A stretch of DNA of 64,000 bases from Ignelater luminosus (lineage: Eukaryota > Arthropoda > Insecta > Coleoptera > Elateridae). The notes beneath the pieces are model-generated. The model was not told the DNA's origin, did no database searches, and worked only from the letters and a program-made list of their open reading frames with translations. The position numbers were made by a program, and so were the translations under genes. The stretch is taken from assembly GCA_011009095.1 (NCBI GenBank), contig VTPC01090604.1:18244-82243 (forward strand), given 5' to 3'. Positions 21,280 through 33,444 of this stretch are shown one piece after another. How positions within the stretch are numbered: position 1 is the stretch's first letter; the number at the start of each line of letters is the position of its first letter.

Positions 21280-22400
21280 ATCTTTGACAATGCTCACTTC
21301 AACGTGAACACATTAAATGGTCTGCACACGTTCCACGCCATGGGAAGAATCATGATGACAACTCTTTATGGCTCTACAGCACCAGACACTACTGCAACAC
21401 CAATAATTAAGTGCACATCCAGTGAACTTTTTAGATGAAGTGGTCATATTGAACCGGAAGTGTATCACAAAAAGGAAAACACTGGCTTGGAAACTGTCTA
21501 AATTGCAGATGTCACTGTTTAGTTTCATTGACCTTCTGTGAAGAAGATACTGCAAGGAACAAATGTTGTAGAACAGGCTGTTGAAGATGCTAATTAATTG
21601 TGAAAATTGTGTTAGTTTGACAATATTTTTGTGGTTGGTAAAGATGTAGACCTATTAGTTCTACTAACAGGATTAGCCCCTGTGAGAAACAATTTATATT
21701 TCCAAAAATGAGGAAGACGTGTTCTACTCCACAACCTCTTTCAAATATAAGTGGCATCAGTCGGTTCTCTTTATTATCCACACATCCAGTGGGCGTGACA
21801 CTACGTCTGCCCTATTTGAGCAAGGAAAAACAAAATTTTGCTCTCTCATCAAAAAGACACCTGGAATTCTTAGACCCTATAAAGCTACTGCTATTCAACG
21901 ACTCACGCTATAAACTTTTTACAAAAGCGGCAGCTAAAGCAAAATCCAATTTGGCTCTCTTGCCCCCGACCATAGATGCAATACGACTTCACTCTCTAAG
22001 ATCGTTATCATCAGACACAGAAGTGATTAAGTTATGAGAAGAATCCGCTCGACTGCGGCTGGGTTTCCACCACCATTGGCCAAGGATGCAGCTTCTGAAT
22101 CACTTCTTAAAATCATCAATTGTGACAAGCAAAAAAGGATGCAGTCTGGGGCAATCGTGCGAGAACGCGTCAGACGTTGAACTGAGCAATACTGAAGAGG
22201 AAGTTGTCCCAACCACTACAATTAACGAGCAGATCTGTGAAGAACCGAAGGGCAAATATTTGAATGATGCCGAGGTGGCCAAAACTGATAAGCTGCCGAC
22301 AGAATCTAAAGTGGTTGCCTCGTTAGCACGTGAAAAAAGCAAAAACTGTGGTTTTAATGGGGTTGTAGATAGAGACCACAATATCATCCACTGCTTACTA
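21280..22400 (+). pseudogene. Degenerate TE-borne protein (FDNAHFNV / KDVDLLVLL family)
   Basis: In shifting frames the plus strand gives FDNAHFNVNTLNGLHTFHAMG, FVVGKDVDLLVLLTGLAPV, HTSSGRDTTSALF, AKSNLALLPPTIDA and a C-terminal cysteine-bearing piece (SKKGCSLGQSC). Many stops and frameshifts interrupt it. This order of motifs matches, from memory, a widespread uncharacterised transposon protein of arthropods and cnidarians whose 'xDVDLLVLL' box looks like a PIN/XPG-type nuclease motif. It is flanked by the long TIRs of this element and is probably its original cargo. The fragments at 1-1421 look like the N-terminal half of a relative. Confidence 0.55.
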
Positions 22401-22410
22401 AGATGGGCAG

Positions 22411-22998
22411 TGTTTTTACGATTTCAATTTGTATTTTTTATAATAAAAGAAAGTTATAAAGGATTTGCAATAATAAAAATGTTTAAGAACTCTCTGTTTG
22501 CTATCTTTCTGTAAACAGGTCTATGACTGGTTTACGGTATTTCCTCCAGTATAAGTATTTAATGTCTCTGATTTCCTCAACCATTCATCATACAAACATG
22601 AAATTGTGCTCATTTTGTGTTAGATTTGCTCTACTTTAAATTTTGTTCTTACGAATTTTGTTCTACGAACTGTCGTTTAGGCGATATTTAGCTAAAATCA
22701 ACGAGAAATTGCAACTTTTGCAATTTTTTGAAAAAAAGCCTTTTTAAGGTATATGTCAGAGACTATTTATAGTACAGAGCTCGTTTAGTGCTCAAATTAC
22801 TGCAAATCCAGTCTAATTGAAATTTGGAAGTATAATCTTCTCTGTGAGATTAACCGTTTAGGAGTTATTATTTAGCAAAAACGAGGACAAAGTCGAAAAT
22901 TTCGAAGTTTTCTTGACGCCAAGTTGGAAAACTTGGATTTTATGTTATGGTCCCAGTACAGTAAAATATCAAGAAATTAGAACTACCCGACTTTTTGC
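22411..22998 (-). repeat. Right long TIR
   Basis: Inverted partner of 19243-19560 and the fuller arm of the two. Confidence 0.65.
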
Positions 22999-23006
22999 AC
23001 AGTAAG

Positions 23007-25139
23007 GCAGGACTCTTACAGACCTTCGATCGCCTTCGATAGTCTTCGATAGATAACTATTAGCCGCTGACCGATAGAGGACGATTAGAGCTTATCGAAG
23101 GAGTTCTACAACCTCTCTCACTAAGCTTCTTATAGCGCAAACAAAATTTTGAATTTGCCGCTATTTTCCTGTAATTAAATAACCTCACATGAACCTCAGA
23201 AAGTGTTTAATTCTGGTCATGATTTTGGCATTGTTTATAAAGTAATACATAAACAATAACAGTCATCATCATAATAGTAAGAAAATGAATATTCGCAAAC
23301 ACATCCAGCTTCAGCTGTAAAACAATTCAAGATTTCCAACGGTCAACAAATCGCCCGGGGTCTGTTTACATCCTCGAGATCGCGTACCTGCTTCAAGTAA
23401 CAATACTGAGGGTCGTCCACCTTTAAAACTATATTACGTGTTTAATTTACGGAAATCCTCAACATTGCATAATCGCAATTTTTGACTTCAAAAAGGGGTC
23501 TAATACGGGTATAAAAGAACCGTATTACGTTTGTATGCTGTAATTTTGTAAAAATGCGCATTCCGGCTTCGAGTGCGAAGCGAGGCAGTCGACCCGGTCT
23601 CCAGCGAGAGCGTGACGCATCGGCGACGAAGAGTACGGGCTCAACCACCACGGTAGTTGGGAGGCTACCGCCATCCACCCTCCAGAGTCTGTGTATGGGG
23701 GGCACAGGCCTGGTCCAATTTCCACCGCCAACGGAGCGACTTGAGGTTGTACTGCTGCATCATCCCACCGACCGTCGGTCTTCAGGAATTGGGGAGCCAG
23801 AGGACCGCGACCGCCACAAATCCCACCAACCCTAGATGCAGCAGATGGATCAACGGCCGTTCCACCACCATCCGGTGCCTGCGTCGGGGGGCGTAGGCCC
23901 GGCCAACTTCATCCAACCATCTCAGTCTCATCCGATCGGCCCGGGTAGCTACCGGACCGTGACCACCAAATCCTTTCCTTTCCAAATCCTCGAGCCTGAG
24001 ACTCCTCGAGGTATCATCACCACTGCGCCCGGAATTTCTTCGCCAATCCGCTACTCTTCCCTCCAAATCATTTCCCGCCATAATTTCCCGCCAATAATTC
24101 CCGCTCCACCACACCCACTCCACACTGTTCTCACTGGCTTTTCCGTGGTTTCCCCAGTGGTTAAGGCAAATGCCGGAACAGTTTTGCACTTCCACGGCAC
24201 ACTATACACACCTAGACACCTACACAACACTACACAACATATACATACTCCCACACTTCTCATTACACAATTCCAACACCGTTCTGAAAAGAACCGTCGC
24301 GTCGAACTCCTCGTCGTCTCTGTGTGACGGCTCGCTGGTCGTCCTTGGGTACTCCATCCAACCTGGGCCATCGACTTCACCACCGGCGGGGATTATGGAG
24401 AACCTGCTTCCGGCCTGCTCCACCGTCGCCACCATCCATCACCTCGTGGACGGGCCCGCGGACTGCTTGGTATGTGACATGACATGACTACGACTACCAC
24501 CAACTTCCTCTCCGACGCACCGCTCCGTCGTCGTTCCCATCCTCTAACATCCCTCATTATCCAGGCTTAAGAGAGGTTAAATCCTCTAAGGAGCCAGCCG
24601 CCTACGGCGGTATTTTACGTTGACCTGCCTTGTATGCTGTAATAGGGAATTCCTTGGGATTTCCCGCAACATTACGGCTTTTAAGAAAATAAACAAATCC
24701 TTGTTTCGATGTTACAAAGGACTGTGTTCCACTCCGAGGGTTCTAAATATTCTTTTAAAAATCTATTTTATATAATAAATGTGTAATATGACTATCAGCG
24801 TTCCCCCATTATTTGTTTTTAGCTGTATATCACTGCTCGCAGGTGATAACAATAACAAATCAACATAACCTAGCACATAAGCTGTTTTTAAAAATCTGAT
24901 TTCTTTTTCCGATGCGGGTATGCATGCGCACTACGTTCATTCTATTATCTTCTTAGATCAAGATGAGTCAAATTTCAAACATGTTTAAAACGATAGGCCG
25001 GCGTAAGCCAATCCAAGACGATCGATTACGACCGATCGATGCAGTGAGAGAACGACTGAAAGATACGCTTGTTTGAAATTTTGACCTATCGCGGTCTATC
25101 GAAGACAACCCAAGGAATAATTCTGTGAGAGTCCTGCCT
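23007..25139. mobile_element. Non-autonomous PIF/Harbinger-like element with GC-rich core (2.1 kb)
   Basis: Ends GGCAGGACTCTTACAGA (23007) and TCTGTGAGAGTCCTGCC (ending 25139) are inverted repeats of about 17 bp, each flanked by TAA, the TWA-type target duplication of PIF/Harbinger elements. Sub-terminal zones at both ends are rich in CTTCGAT/ATCGAAG motifs, plausible transposase sites. The core (about 23550-24620) is strikingly GC- and CpG-rich compared with its surroundings and encodes no recognisable transposase. Proline/serine-rich open frames on both strands there look like composition effects or captured DNA. Confidence 0.7.
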
Positions 25140-25515
25140 AAGGCCTTTTTTAGACTGATTGACTGGACTATTGAGTTGTACAGGACATAACAAGTTAAAA
25201 CAGACTATAGGTTTCATTTCTAGTGGATTTTTGAAAATGTCTTGCGTAACTCGCAACTAATCTGTAGATGGCACTGTGTTTGTACAAAGAATTGTAAATA
25301 TTTGTCTTCAAAACAAAAAAGATCACAAATGTAAGCGGAAAGAATTGGAAGAAATTCAAATAAATACGTTTATAATAACATTTTTTAAAAGTGAAAAAAA
25401 GCATACAAGGGTTTGTTTAGATTTTGACAAATAATCGAACTAACTCGTTGATGTATAGATAACCTAACTTATCTTTGACATTTAAAGGGAAAATACCTTT
25501 TTTTTTGCAGATGAC
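25140..25515. other. Upstream region of UVRAG
   Basis: A short AT-rich spacer. 'ttttttttttgcag' at 25500-25510, just before the UVRAG ATG, may be the acceptor of a 5' UTR intron. Confidence 0.4.
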
Positions 25516-28500
25516 ATGAATTTTTCTGTACTAGAGCCTGTATTAGGAAGGCAAAGATGCCGTCATTGGACGCCTCTGTTGACGCAACAGGTAAAAACAA
25601 TTTTATTTCAAATTACCTCGATTCCGATGCAATATCATTTTAGTTGCGTTTACGACATGTATATCAAATTATGGCTTACAATGTGAGTTCAAAAGGAAAC
25701 GGTAGCTTTTATTTTACATTACACTTAACAACAATGTGCGCCCCATTTTATACCAGTGAAAGAAAGGACAGTGTCAATCCAAAGTGGGCGGAATTGGATA
25801 CTAGGAACTTGCCTTATCCTTCATCATCTGGTAATATCTGTTATAATTATGTAAAATGTTTATTGTGTTTTGTTTGTTTCTTTTTAGCATTTGTATTAAG
25901 GATATGGCAAACAACAGATAATGATATGGATACGATAGTTACAACATGGGGAATTAATTTATCTGGTTTAGTATTCCTGGGCATGAAGTTGTCTGAAATA
26001 CAGCCTGAATATTTTAACGATAATTCTGTGATACTTTATTTAAGAGGTGGATTTTTTACTAGTCATGATGCATTGCGCCAAGATCTACAAAAGCCATTAC
26101 AATTTATAGATAATTTGAATATAATGAGTACCGAATTTGAAACAAAGATTTATAGAAATACAGTTATAAAAAGTGTAAAAAATGAAGCCAAGCATAGTTA
26201 TACCGTTGATAAATTACAAAAGATGCATTCTTTACAACTTACAATAAAAAATAAAAGTTTAGATGTTCAAGTTGTTGCCGATAGAATAACTAGTAAATGT
26301 GGCTTATGCGATCCTGGCACTGGAGATACTGCTGATAAATCGACAAACTCGGATGATCCTAGCCCTATTCATAGGCATCCTTCTCAGCTACTTACAATGA
26401 ACACTTTAAATAAAATGTTGCAGGTATTTTACATGCTTGTTAGCTGGTTTTTTCCCTGAGTAGCATTTAATTTGAGGTTATGTTCAACTATCTGTCGAAC
26501 TGAAAGAAATATAACTCTTAAGTACCATGCGAGCAACAAAAAACCCAAGTCAAAGATATCCTTAGAATTTTAAAAGATTGTCTTAGAGTAATCCTTAAAT
26601 TATTATGAATTCTAACATTAAACTTTTAAATGCCTTAATTCAAACTATTGAATATTTCCTTTTGCAATTTTCATTCTTGATATCATTACGAAAATAAGAT
26701 TCTAATAATGACGATTTTATGTTCTTCTGTTAACATTTTTAAATTCACAAAGTTTTGTAAATTATTATAATTATTTATAATTTTACTGTAAAATAAAAAA
26801 TAACCCAAATAAAATTTAAATGTCACTTTTAATAGCTTTTGTTTTACTTTTTTGTTAATATGAAACTATCCATGGGTAGCTTTGACTTGGTTTTTTGTTG
26901 CTCTCACAGTATATCTTGATGTTTTAAAACGAGCCCTGTACACTCAATTTTCAGGGAAGAACAACAAAAACACAAAGGCAACAAATAGCAAGATTAAAAA
27001 AACAAATCGAAGTTGCCAAATTTAGAACTAAATTATTAACTCAAGAAAGGGATAAGAAATCTGCACATATTAGGCATTTAAAACAAACTTTTGCAACACT
27101 GACCGATGAGAATGAAGAAAGAGGTGCTACAATTTTAACAAAAATAATTCTTTTTTACCAGTGTAACTTGTTTTAAAATTGTAGGGTGTCTTTTAATGGA
27201 GAATTATCGAAAACTAAGTCGTGATTCTGATAAATTAAAAGAATGGCGCAAGGAACAAGTGCAGCTAAAAGAAATCCTACAGCAAATAAATGCACAACTA
27301 CATCATCGTAGACGACAACTTGTAAGCCAGCTGCTCTTGATATATCCCATAACAAAAGCACCACCAAATAAATATTACATAAATGGCATTTATCTTCCAG
27401 ATTCAGAAATGTTATCAGGTATTGTAAATTCTAGCAAAAACTTGATCAAGAATCTTCATAAGTTTGCAATTTCCAGATTGCTCTGATGACGACCTGGCTG
27501 TCGGCCTAGGTTATGTTTCTCATGTTCTCTCAATGTGCGCATCATTCCTGCAAGTACCCTTACGGTACCCTATTACTTTTTTTGGATCTCGTTCTCATAT
27601 TTCCGATCACATCACTGCAGCTCTAGCAGAGAGGGATAGAGAGTATGCGTTATTTCTTCCAAATCATTTAATATGACTAATTTGTTTCTCTTTTATCAGT
27701 TTTCCACTTTATGCCAAAGGCAAGGACCGAATGCAGTTCAATTATGCTGTATATTTATTGAATAAAGATATCGCCCAGTTAAGATGGATTTGTGGTCAGC
27801 ACACGCCAGATTTGCGTGCGACCTTACCAAATCTGCTTTCACTCTTGCAAGGACGTGACAGTAAGGAAAATGCCAGCTCGCGGCCTAATGTCACAACTAA
27901 GGCACCAAGGAAAATCTCACAACAATCTGACAGTTCATATATCAATGATCAAACAAGTTTTCCGCAAAAAAGTTTAGATTTTATTAGTCACTTTGATAGA
28001 ACACCAAACGTCTGTGATCCCATTTTTGATGCTTTACGTCAAGAATGTCAAGCAGAAAGGTCTCATAGTCCGACGCGCAGGAACAGGAAGAAGAGTGGAA
28101 CTAACTCTAATAAGGCTAACGAACCTAGGCCGGGTTTAGGTGAAATATTGGCAGTACCTGAAGCATTCATGAATAAGCAAATTAGTTGTAGCGACTTCAA
28201 GAATTATATTGAAACGGAAAGGTTTAGACATTTAAATTTGGGTGAAGAAGAGCAGCATGAGTCAGGTATTTAATTTTGATCAAGATCGTTTCTTGGAAAT
28301 CTTACAAATGGTTATTTGCTATTTTAGGATCCAGCATTTCACAGCCTACATCAGGCACAAAAATTAATGCAAACTCTAAGGCAACTAATTATCCTTCAGT
28401 ACCACTTAATAGAGAATGTTCTCCATCTTGTGATTCAGATACTATTGAACAAGGTACCGATATTTTACATTCCTCCTTAAATCTTGTTGATTGCAAATCT

Positions 28501-28959
28501 GATGAAGATGCTGCGTGCTTTGCTATAGAAGAAGATTCGAAGAATCTTCGATCAACCACTGATGGATCTGACCGTCTTTTAAAACAAAATCGTCGAATCA
28601 GTAGATCAGTAGGTTCTATTACTGAAGAAGAAACTCTTTTAGAATTACATAATAGCCTAGAACTTGGTTCCGATCCTCTATTAAATTTATCAGCTGAAGC
28701 TTTGAAGAATTTTAATAGTAAAAATCTAAATTTAGAATCTATTTCTACTAATGTAGAAGATGGCCAACAAGAATTTTTACAGAAGTGGCTTGACAGTGGC
28801 CCTGCACTTGTCTGTTCTGAAGAAAATTTATATCCAGATGAAATCTTAGGCACTACAGTATCTATAGGTGGATCTACAGGTACTAATAGTAGTCCATTAA
28901 CGTTAAGGACAGACGCTTTACTAAACACGACTTCATTTAACTTAATAAAACCAAAATGA
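25516..28959 (+). CDS. Uvrag: UVRAG homologue (class III PI3K complex II subunit)
   Basis: Eight exons: 25516-25590, 25644-25830, 25888-26423, 26955-27123, 27185-27418, 27477-27642, 27700-28265 and 28328-28959, giving 854 residues. The start is [18 protein letters not shown]. An N-terminal C2-like part contains [17 protein letters not shown] and [16 protein letters not shown]. Exons 4-5 encode a long coiled coil ([34 protein letters not shown]). Then comes the conserved BARA-like part with [30 protein letters not shown] and [16 protein letters not shown]. The tail is Ser/Asn-rich and low in structure. UVRAG pairs with Beclin-1, Vps34 and Vps15 in endosome maturation and late autophagy. The introns are short except the third (531 nt). 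A poly(A) signal is likely at 29083-29088. Exon 2/3 junctions were set by frame: the 57-nt intron there is stop-free. Confidence 0.9.
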
Positions 28960-30059
28960 TAATGGAAGCAGTTTGACTTTTATTGAGACAAATAGATTTT
29001 TATATATATATATATTTTTTTCCTGATATATGTTATTAGGCAAGATTTCTTATATTACGGTATTATAGACATTATTTAGCTGAATAAATCTTATCAATTG
29101 TAAATATGAAAATAATTGTTTAAATGTGTTATTTCTTTTTCTCTTTAAATTGTGGTATTTTAAATTGTAAAATAATTGTAAAGAAAAGTTATTTAAATGA
29201 AATGACCACGTTATTGTCAAGTATTTTGAGTTATAATATAAATACTTTAAAAAAAACCAAAATGTGTATAATTTGTAACTGATTTCACAAATGAACGCAT
29301 TTTCATGTTCCAATCAATGGCTCATTGCAGAAAACTGATATTTTATGTATACCCAAAGCATAAATTATTTAGCACTACATCACTGCTTATAACAAAATCA
29401 CTCGTATTGTTTTGCCTTTATAAATTTTTTACCTAATTTAATTTCTTAAAAAGATTTTTAACTAAATATTTTGTAAATTTGTGATGACTTGCCCTTAGAA
29501 GAATTACAAAATAAAGTACATAAAATAATAAATAGTTACACTTTTTAATTCTGTAATAAATTTAAAAATGCAAAATAATGTAATCTAGGATAATAATAAA
29601 TGGCACTAAAAAAAATCATAAAAATACTAAAACATTTTACCGGTTCTCCCTTGAATGTTTACGAATAGGCAACACATCTTACAATTCAGAGCCGGCTTTT
29701 CTTTAAAAAGTTCATAGTTTGCTGTGAATTTAAAAACTGACAAAGTCAACTGTTTGACGTTTGTTGGTTATATTTCTTATTTAACTTTTGTACAAACCTG
29801 CTCTGTTCATTTTGTTTACTTTCTTTTTGTTAAGAAAGTTTTTTTGTTTATTATTAAATTCTTAAGGTTTTATAATAATTTATGATTATTCTTGTTTTTT
29901 TTAAGCAAATCTTATTTCTAACCTGCATAAATTGAGGAATTTTGACATTGACACGATTATGCAAATATTACTCACTTTGAATTTTGTTATATAAGAATAT
30001 ATTTTGTGTTTTTCCTCTTGCGCACTGTCAAGTTAGGATTAGTTGCCTTCAAAATGCAC
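28960..30059. other. UVRAG 3' end and spacer, no further gene
   Basis: The 3' UTR with AATAAA at 29083-29088 is followed by very AT-rich DNA. A (TA)n run lies near 29000. No coding evidence. Confidence 0.5.
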
Positions 30060-30300
30060 AGTTGGATCAATAATGCAGTCCGTATCAGAAGATCTACGGA
30101 GGGCTATAATATCCATCCTTCTGACGCTATCTTCCTCAGAAACGCCAAGTACCTCTTTGTGTACTTTGTAGCCTTTTTGTAACATTGTGGTGACCAAAAA
30201 CTGTCTAAGCACCTAATATGTGGGCAAGGGTTTCGTGCTCAGCACTCTGTCCAGGTACTGTTCTAACTGCTGCTGCATTGCACGTCATATTTCAGACAGT
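30060..30300 (-). pseudogene. Non-LTR retrotransposon remnant
   Basis: The minus strand gives AEHETLAHILGA, a stop, then VFGHHNVTKR. This follows the 'ETLAHVLG...RHH' zinc-binding segment located after the RT domain in R2-like non-LTR elements. Stops and frame changes follow. Short and dead. Confidence 0.5.
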
Positions 30301-30389
30301 CTCTTCACTGCAAAAAACTGAGTCCTTTATTTTTGGAAATCCATTGATTAGTTTGAGGATGCTTTGACGCCATTCAAAATCTCTAACTA

Positions 30390-30815
30390 TCTGAGAAGTT
30401 AAAAAGGCCCGACAGGACCCGTATGGCCCAAGAAGTTTAATAGACCTGAGAAATCCAAACGCCCCGAAGGGCCCAGACGTCCAAAAGGACCGACGAATCA
30501 AACGGTACAACAAGCTTGGCAGGCCCGTATGGTCCAAGAGGTCCAAACGACCCAAGAGACCCGAAGGGCCAGTAAGTCCAAAAGACCCGATAAGCCCGAG
30601 AGACCAGAGAAGCTCGAAGATCCAAGAATTTCAAAAGGCCAGACGGGACCAAAAGGTCCGATAGGCCCGAGAGATCCGAAGGACCAAGAAGTCCAAAAGG
30701 TCCGAGAGACCAGAGAAGCCCGAAGATCCGAAAAGTTGAAAAGGCCAGACAGGATTAAAAGGTCCGATAGGCCCGAGAGACCAGAGAAGTCCGAAGATCC
30801 GAATAATTACCCAGA
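30390..30815 (+). repeat. GACCCGAGA-type minisatellite
   Basis: Short imperfect units built from 'gacccgagagaccagagaag', 'aggcccgatagg' and 'aaaaggtccgaga' recur for about 420 bp. The collagen-like GP and PER repeats in the translated frames are a side effect. Related to the sequence next to the gap at 14595-14727. Confidence 0.8.
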
Positions 30816-30997
30816 CAATGTTTATATGTTGTACTGTTTTTTTTTTGTATATTGTCTGTATTAGGCACAGATTCGTTAAGATTTGCTTCGAATGACTTAT
30901 AGAACTTGCACTGTTTTGTTGTCTGAAGCGTTACCAAACTGGATATTTTATTTTTACTTTCAAAGTATATTTTTATATTCTTTACCATTTTACTTTA

Positions 30998-31096
30998 AGG
31001 TTATGATTACTGACAGTTTGATCTCATGCCTATCATTTTGTAAATCTGTAAATCGATTACGCTAAAAGATTGTTTCACGAAAATTCCTATTTAGAT
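30998..31096 (+). mobile_element. MITE family 1 fragment
   Basis: The phrases 'aaggttatgatt', 'ttgtaaatctgtaaatcgatt' and 'aagattgtttcacgaaaatt' match the interiors of copies at 267 and 32942. Termini are absent. Confidence 0.6.
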
Positions 31097-31283
31097 ATAC
31101 AGAGACATCGAATATTTCTGGAAGCCACGTGACCACGAAGTTTACTGTTGGTTAGGCAACACATCTTGCACTATTGGCAGCTCTGTTGTAATAATAATAA
31201 ACATAATGTAGTTTTCCAGTGGCGTAGTATTGGATATATGGTGAAACTACTTAAAAACTTAAATATTTCAAATTTAAAATTCA

Positions 31284-31926
31284 GTGGCTCTAGTGGTTGA
31301 CAGACACTACTCGCATACTCGAAACCTTTCACTTACTGAACTAGCGCGCCAGAATTTTGTATATTATATATTTTGCTTGCCTCCCCGCGCAACACATCGT
31401 ATGCAGCCTTTGGATGTGGTTTTTATGAGTCCTTTTAAGACTTACTATGCCCAGGAAATCGAGATCTGGCTTCCACACCATCCAGGCCGAGCAGTAAGTC
31501 GTTATGTTATTGGAAAATTGTCTGGGAAGGCATATAACAAAGCCGCAACTATGGACGTATCAGTTCATGGTTTTGAGACCATCGGCCTTATACCAGTTGA
31601 CAGAAACATCTATGCAGATGCAGATTTTGCTGCTGAAGCTCTGAGATGTCACACTTCGCCTTCCACTCCGAGTATTCCACAACCAACTGTGATTGATTTC
31701 ACCACCTTGTCTTGCTCTACATTAGAAATACCTAAAAATGTATCAGTTGAGAAAGCAGCGTGAATCGTCAAAATCGACGCGAATGTATGTCGCAAACAAG
31801 ACAGAAGAGCTAATTGCAAACACATCCACATGCGCAACCAGACGAATGTCAATGCAATGCGTAGCACACACCGATTTGCAAAATGAACCCGACCGAATAG
31901 TTTTGTTTGCCGTCTCTATCTGATAT
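31284..31926 (+). pseudogene. pogo/Tigger-type transposase, C-terminal half of DDE domain
   Basis: VVDRHYSHTRNLSL, FCLPPRATHRMQPLDVVFMS, PFKTYYAQEIE, GRAVSRYVIGKLSGKAY and GFETIGLIPVDRNIY match the second half of the CENP-B/jerky/pogo DDE transposase domain. The DxHxSH motif holds the position of the second catalytic Asp (here in VVDRHYSH). The N-terminal helix-turn-helix domain and first Asp are missing. After a stop at 31763 the sequence decays. The C-terminal tail of the same protein type reappears at 32490-32811, beyond the MITE at 31930-32290. Confidence 0.8.
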
Positions 31927-31929
31927 ATT

Positions 31930-32290
31930 TATACTATACGGCATATATGGCTGTGGAAGAATGACAGTTTGAGTATTGTTACCCGGGCTGTTTTTCTATT
32001 AACTCGGCTTGTAAAATCTTATGTGCTTTAAGGTTATGATTTTATGACAGTTTAACCTCACGCTGTTGTCTTTTTTTTGTAACTCTGTAAATATAAGGAA
32101 AACTTGATTTCTTTATAACAAAACAAAACTAATCGGTACTAAGCGTTTATGCGAAATTTTTGATCGTGCAACAGCGCCGAATGCAGCCGTAGGTACGACA
32201 ATTTTCAAAAAAAAAACAGAAAACATTTCCAACCTAACAAAATGAAAGCATGGCCTGTAACGACTCAGAAACATCGTGAACGGAGTATAC
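31930..32290 (-). mobile_element. MITE family 1, copy C
   Basis: The right end cgtgaacggagtatac and the interior ('gcatggcctgtaacgactca', 'cctcacgctgttgtc') match copy B in the opposite orientation. The left end is shortened: 'atatggctgtggaagaatgacag' without the full terminal repeat. It splits a pogo-like transposase remnant. Confidence 0.75.
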
Positions 32291-32489
32291 TTCCAATCAT
32301 TAAGGTGCTGCTGCTCTGATAACTTGAACGCTATATAAACAGCAACTGTAAGAAATACAGAAAAGGCCCAGATAAAAAAAACTCTTTTCAGCTCCAGCCT
32401 TTCGCTCTCAACAATTTCAGTCTGAAAAACTAAAGAAACGTAAGTTAGATGACGGCTCATCAGATGAATATTGATTACACGACTCTATT

Positions 32490-32811
32490 TCAGCGAACTA
32501 GAGGACTCGGAGAATGTAGGTAGGCAGCTAAATCTGCCCGAAAGTATCCCAATTAAAACAGGGCACATTTGCAAAAGTGCACATTCTTTATGACAAGAAA
32601 ACCAAAAAAGAAAAAAATGAAAACTTTTGTCGGAAAAATTGTTGTAGAAGGGCAGGAAGTGGTGAAGTTTGATTCAATGAAGGAATCGCTCAAGATAAAT
32701 GGGACTTGGGTGTTTTCAGACATCGAAGACCACTGTAACGTTCCTGTAAAAGATATTCTTAACATTTTAAAACTTAGAAGTGAAGAAAGAGGAAGATATA
32801 CATTTAAATAA
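32490..32811 (+). pseudogene. pogo/Tigger-type transposase tail
   Basis: FVGKIVVEGQEVVKF, WVFSDIEDHCNVPVKDIL and LNILKL resemble the C-terminal tail (VGKI...F.F.DIEDI..V...DI) that follows the DDE domain in insect pogo-like transposase ORFs. The stretch before it (ISFSELEDSE) is in another frame. It appears to be the continuation of 31284-31926 after the MITE insertion. The 80-codon frame starting at 32569 is not an independent gene. Confidence 0.55.
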
Positions 32812-32941
32812 TAATCATATTTCAACATAAGTGTTTTAGTTTTACCATATTTAATTTTTAAGGTTTCAAGATGTTTTGTTTTTTTATACGCCAATAAACA
32901 TTAAAAATAGAAAGAATGCCGCTTATTTATTATTATAAACT

Positions 32942-33444
32942 ATAGTCCATTCACAATATTTCTGCATCGTATATGGCTGTGGTAGAATGACAGTTTAAGT
33001 ATTGTAAACCGGGCTGTTTATCTATTAACTCGGCTTGTAAAATCTTATTGACGCGTAATGTACTTTTAAGGTTATGATTTTATGACAGTTTCACTTAACG
33101 CTGTTGCCTTTTTTTTTGTAAATCTGTAAATCAATTCCTCTAGAAGATTGTTTCATGAAAATGCCTATTTATATTTATATATAAATTAAAGTTTTATGTT
33201 TTTATTTATAATCTTTGGTATTCTTCTTAATTGACATTAATAGATGCTAAATATAAGAAAAAATTGATCTCTTTTTAAGAAATCAAAACTAATCGGTGCT
33301 AAACGTTTATGCAAAATTCTTGATCGTGCAACGGCGCCAAATACAGACGCAGCAATTTTCAAAAACAAAAAAAGGAAACAACACTTCTAACCTAACAAAA
33401 TGAAAGCATGACCTGTTACGACTCAGAAACATCGTGAACGGAGT
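32942..33444 (-). mobile_element. MITE family 1, copy D
   Basis: The left end 'tccattcacaatatttctgc' and right end 'cagaaacatcgtgaacggag' are the inverted termini; the interior repeats all family landmarks. It is about 500 bp and ends 18 bp before the Harbinger element. Confidence 0.75.

Larger units (their letters stand above)
19243..22998. mobile_element. DNA transposon with long terminal inverted repeats (~3.8 kb), degenerate
   Basis: The left end GCAAAAGGTCTGGTAGTTCT (19243) matches the reverse complement of the right end (GCAAAAAGTCGGGTAGTTCT, ending 22998). Inner parts also match: 'ggttaatctcacag', 'ttgcagtaatttgagca' and 'ttcttaaacatttttattatt' occur inverted at 19300-19560 and 22411-22870. 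The arms are thus about 320 bp (left, with an internal deletion) and 590 bp (right). Inside are a broken TE protein ORF (21280-22400) and a non-LTR RT scrap (20519-21010). No target duplication could be fixed. Confidence 0.7.

Noticed and set aside
23442..24487. Open frames up to 163 codons on both strands in the GC-rich core
   Set aside because: No domain recognised, both strands are equally open, and there is no splice or start context. Treated as a composition effect inside a transposon.
30292..30864. Collagen-like GPxGP / leucine-rich frames
   Set aside because: They arise from the GACCCGAGA minisatellite and are present on both strands without start context or domains.
32569..32811. An independent 80-residue gene
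   Set aside because: Its sequence matches the tail of pogo-like transposase ORFs and the upstream part continues in another frame.
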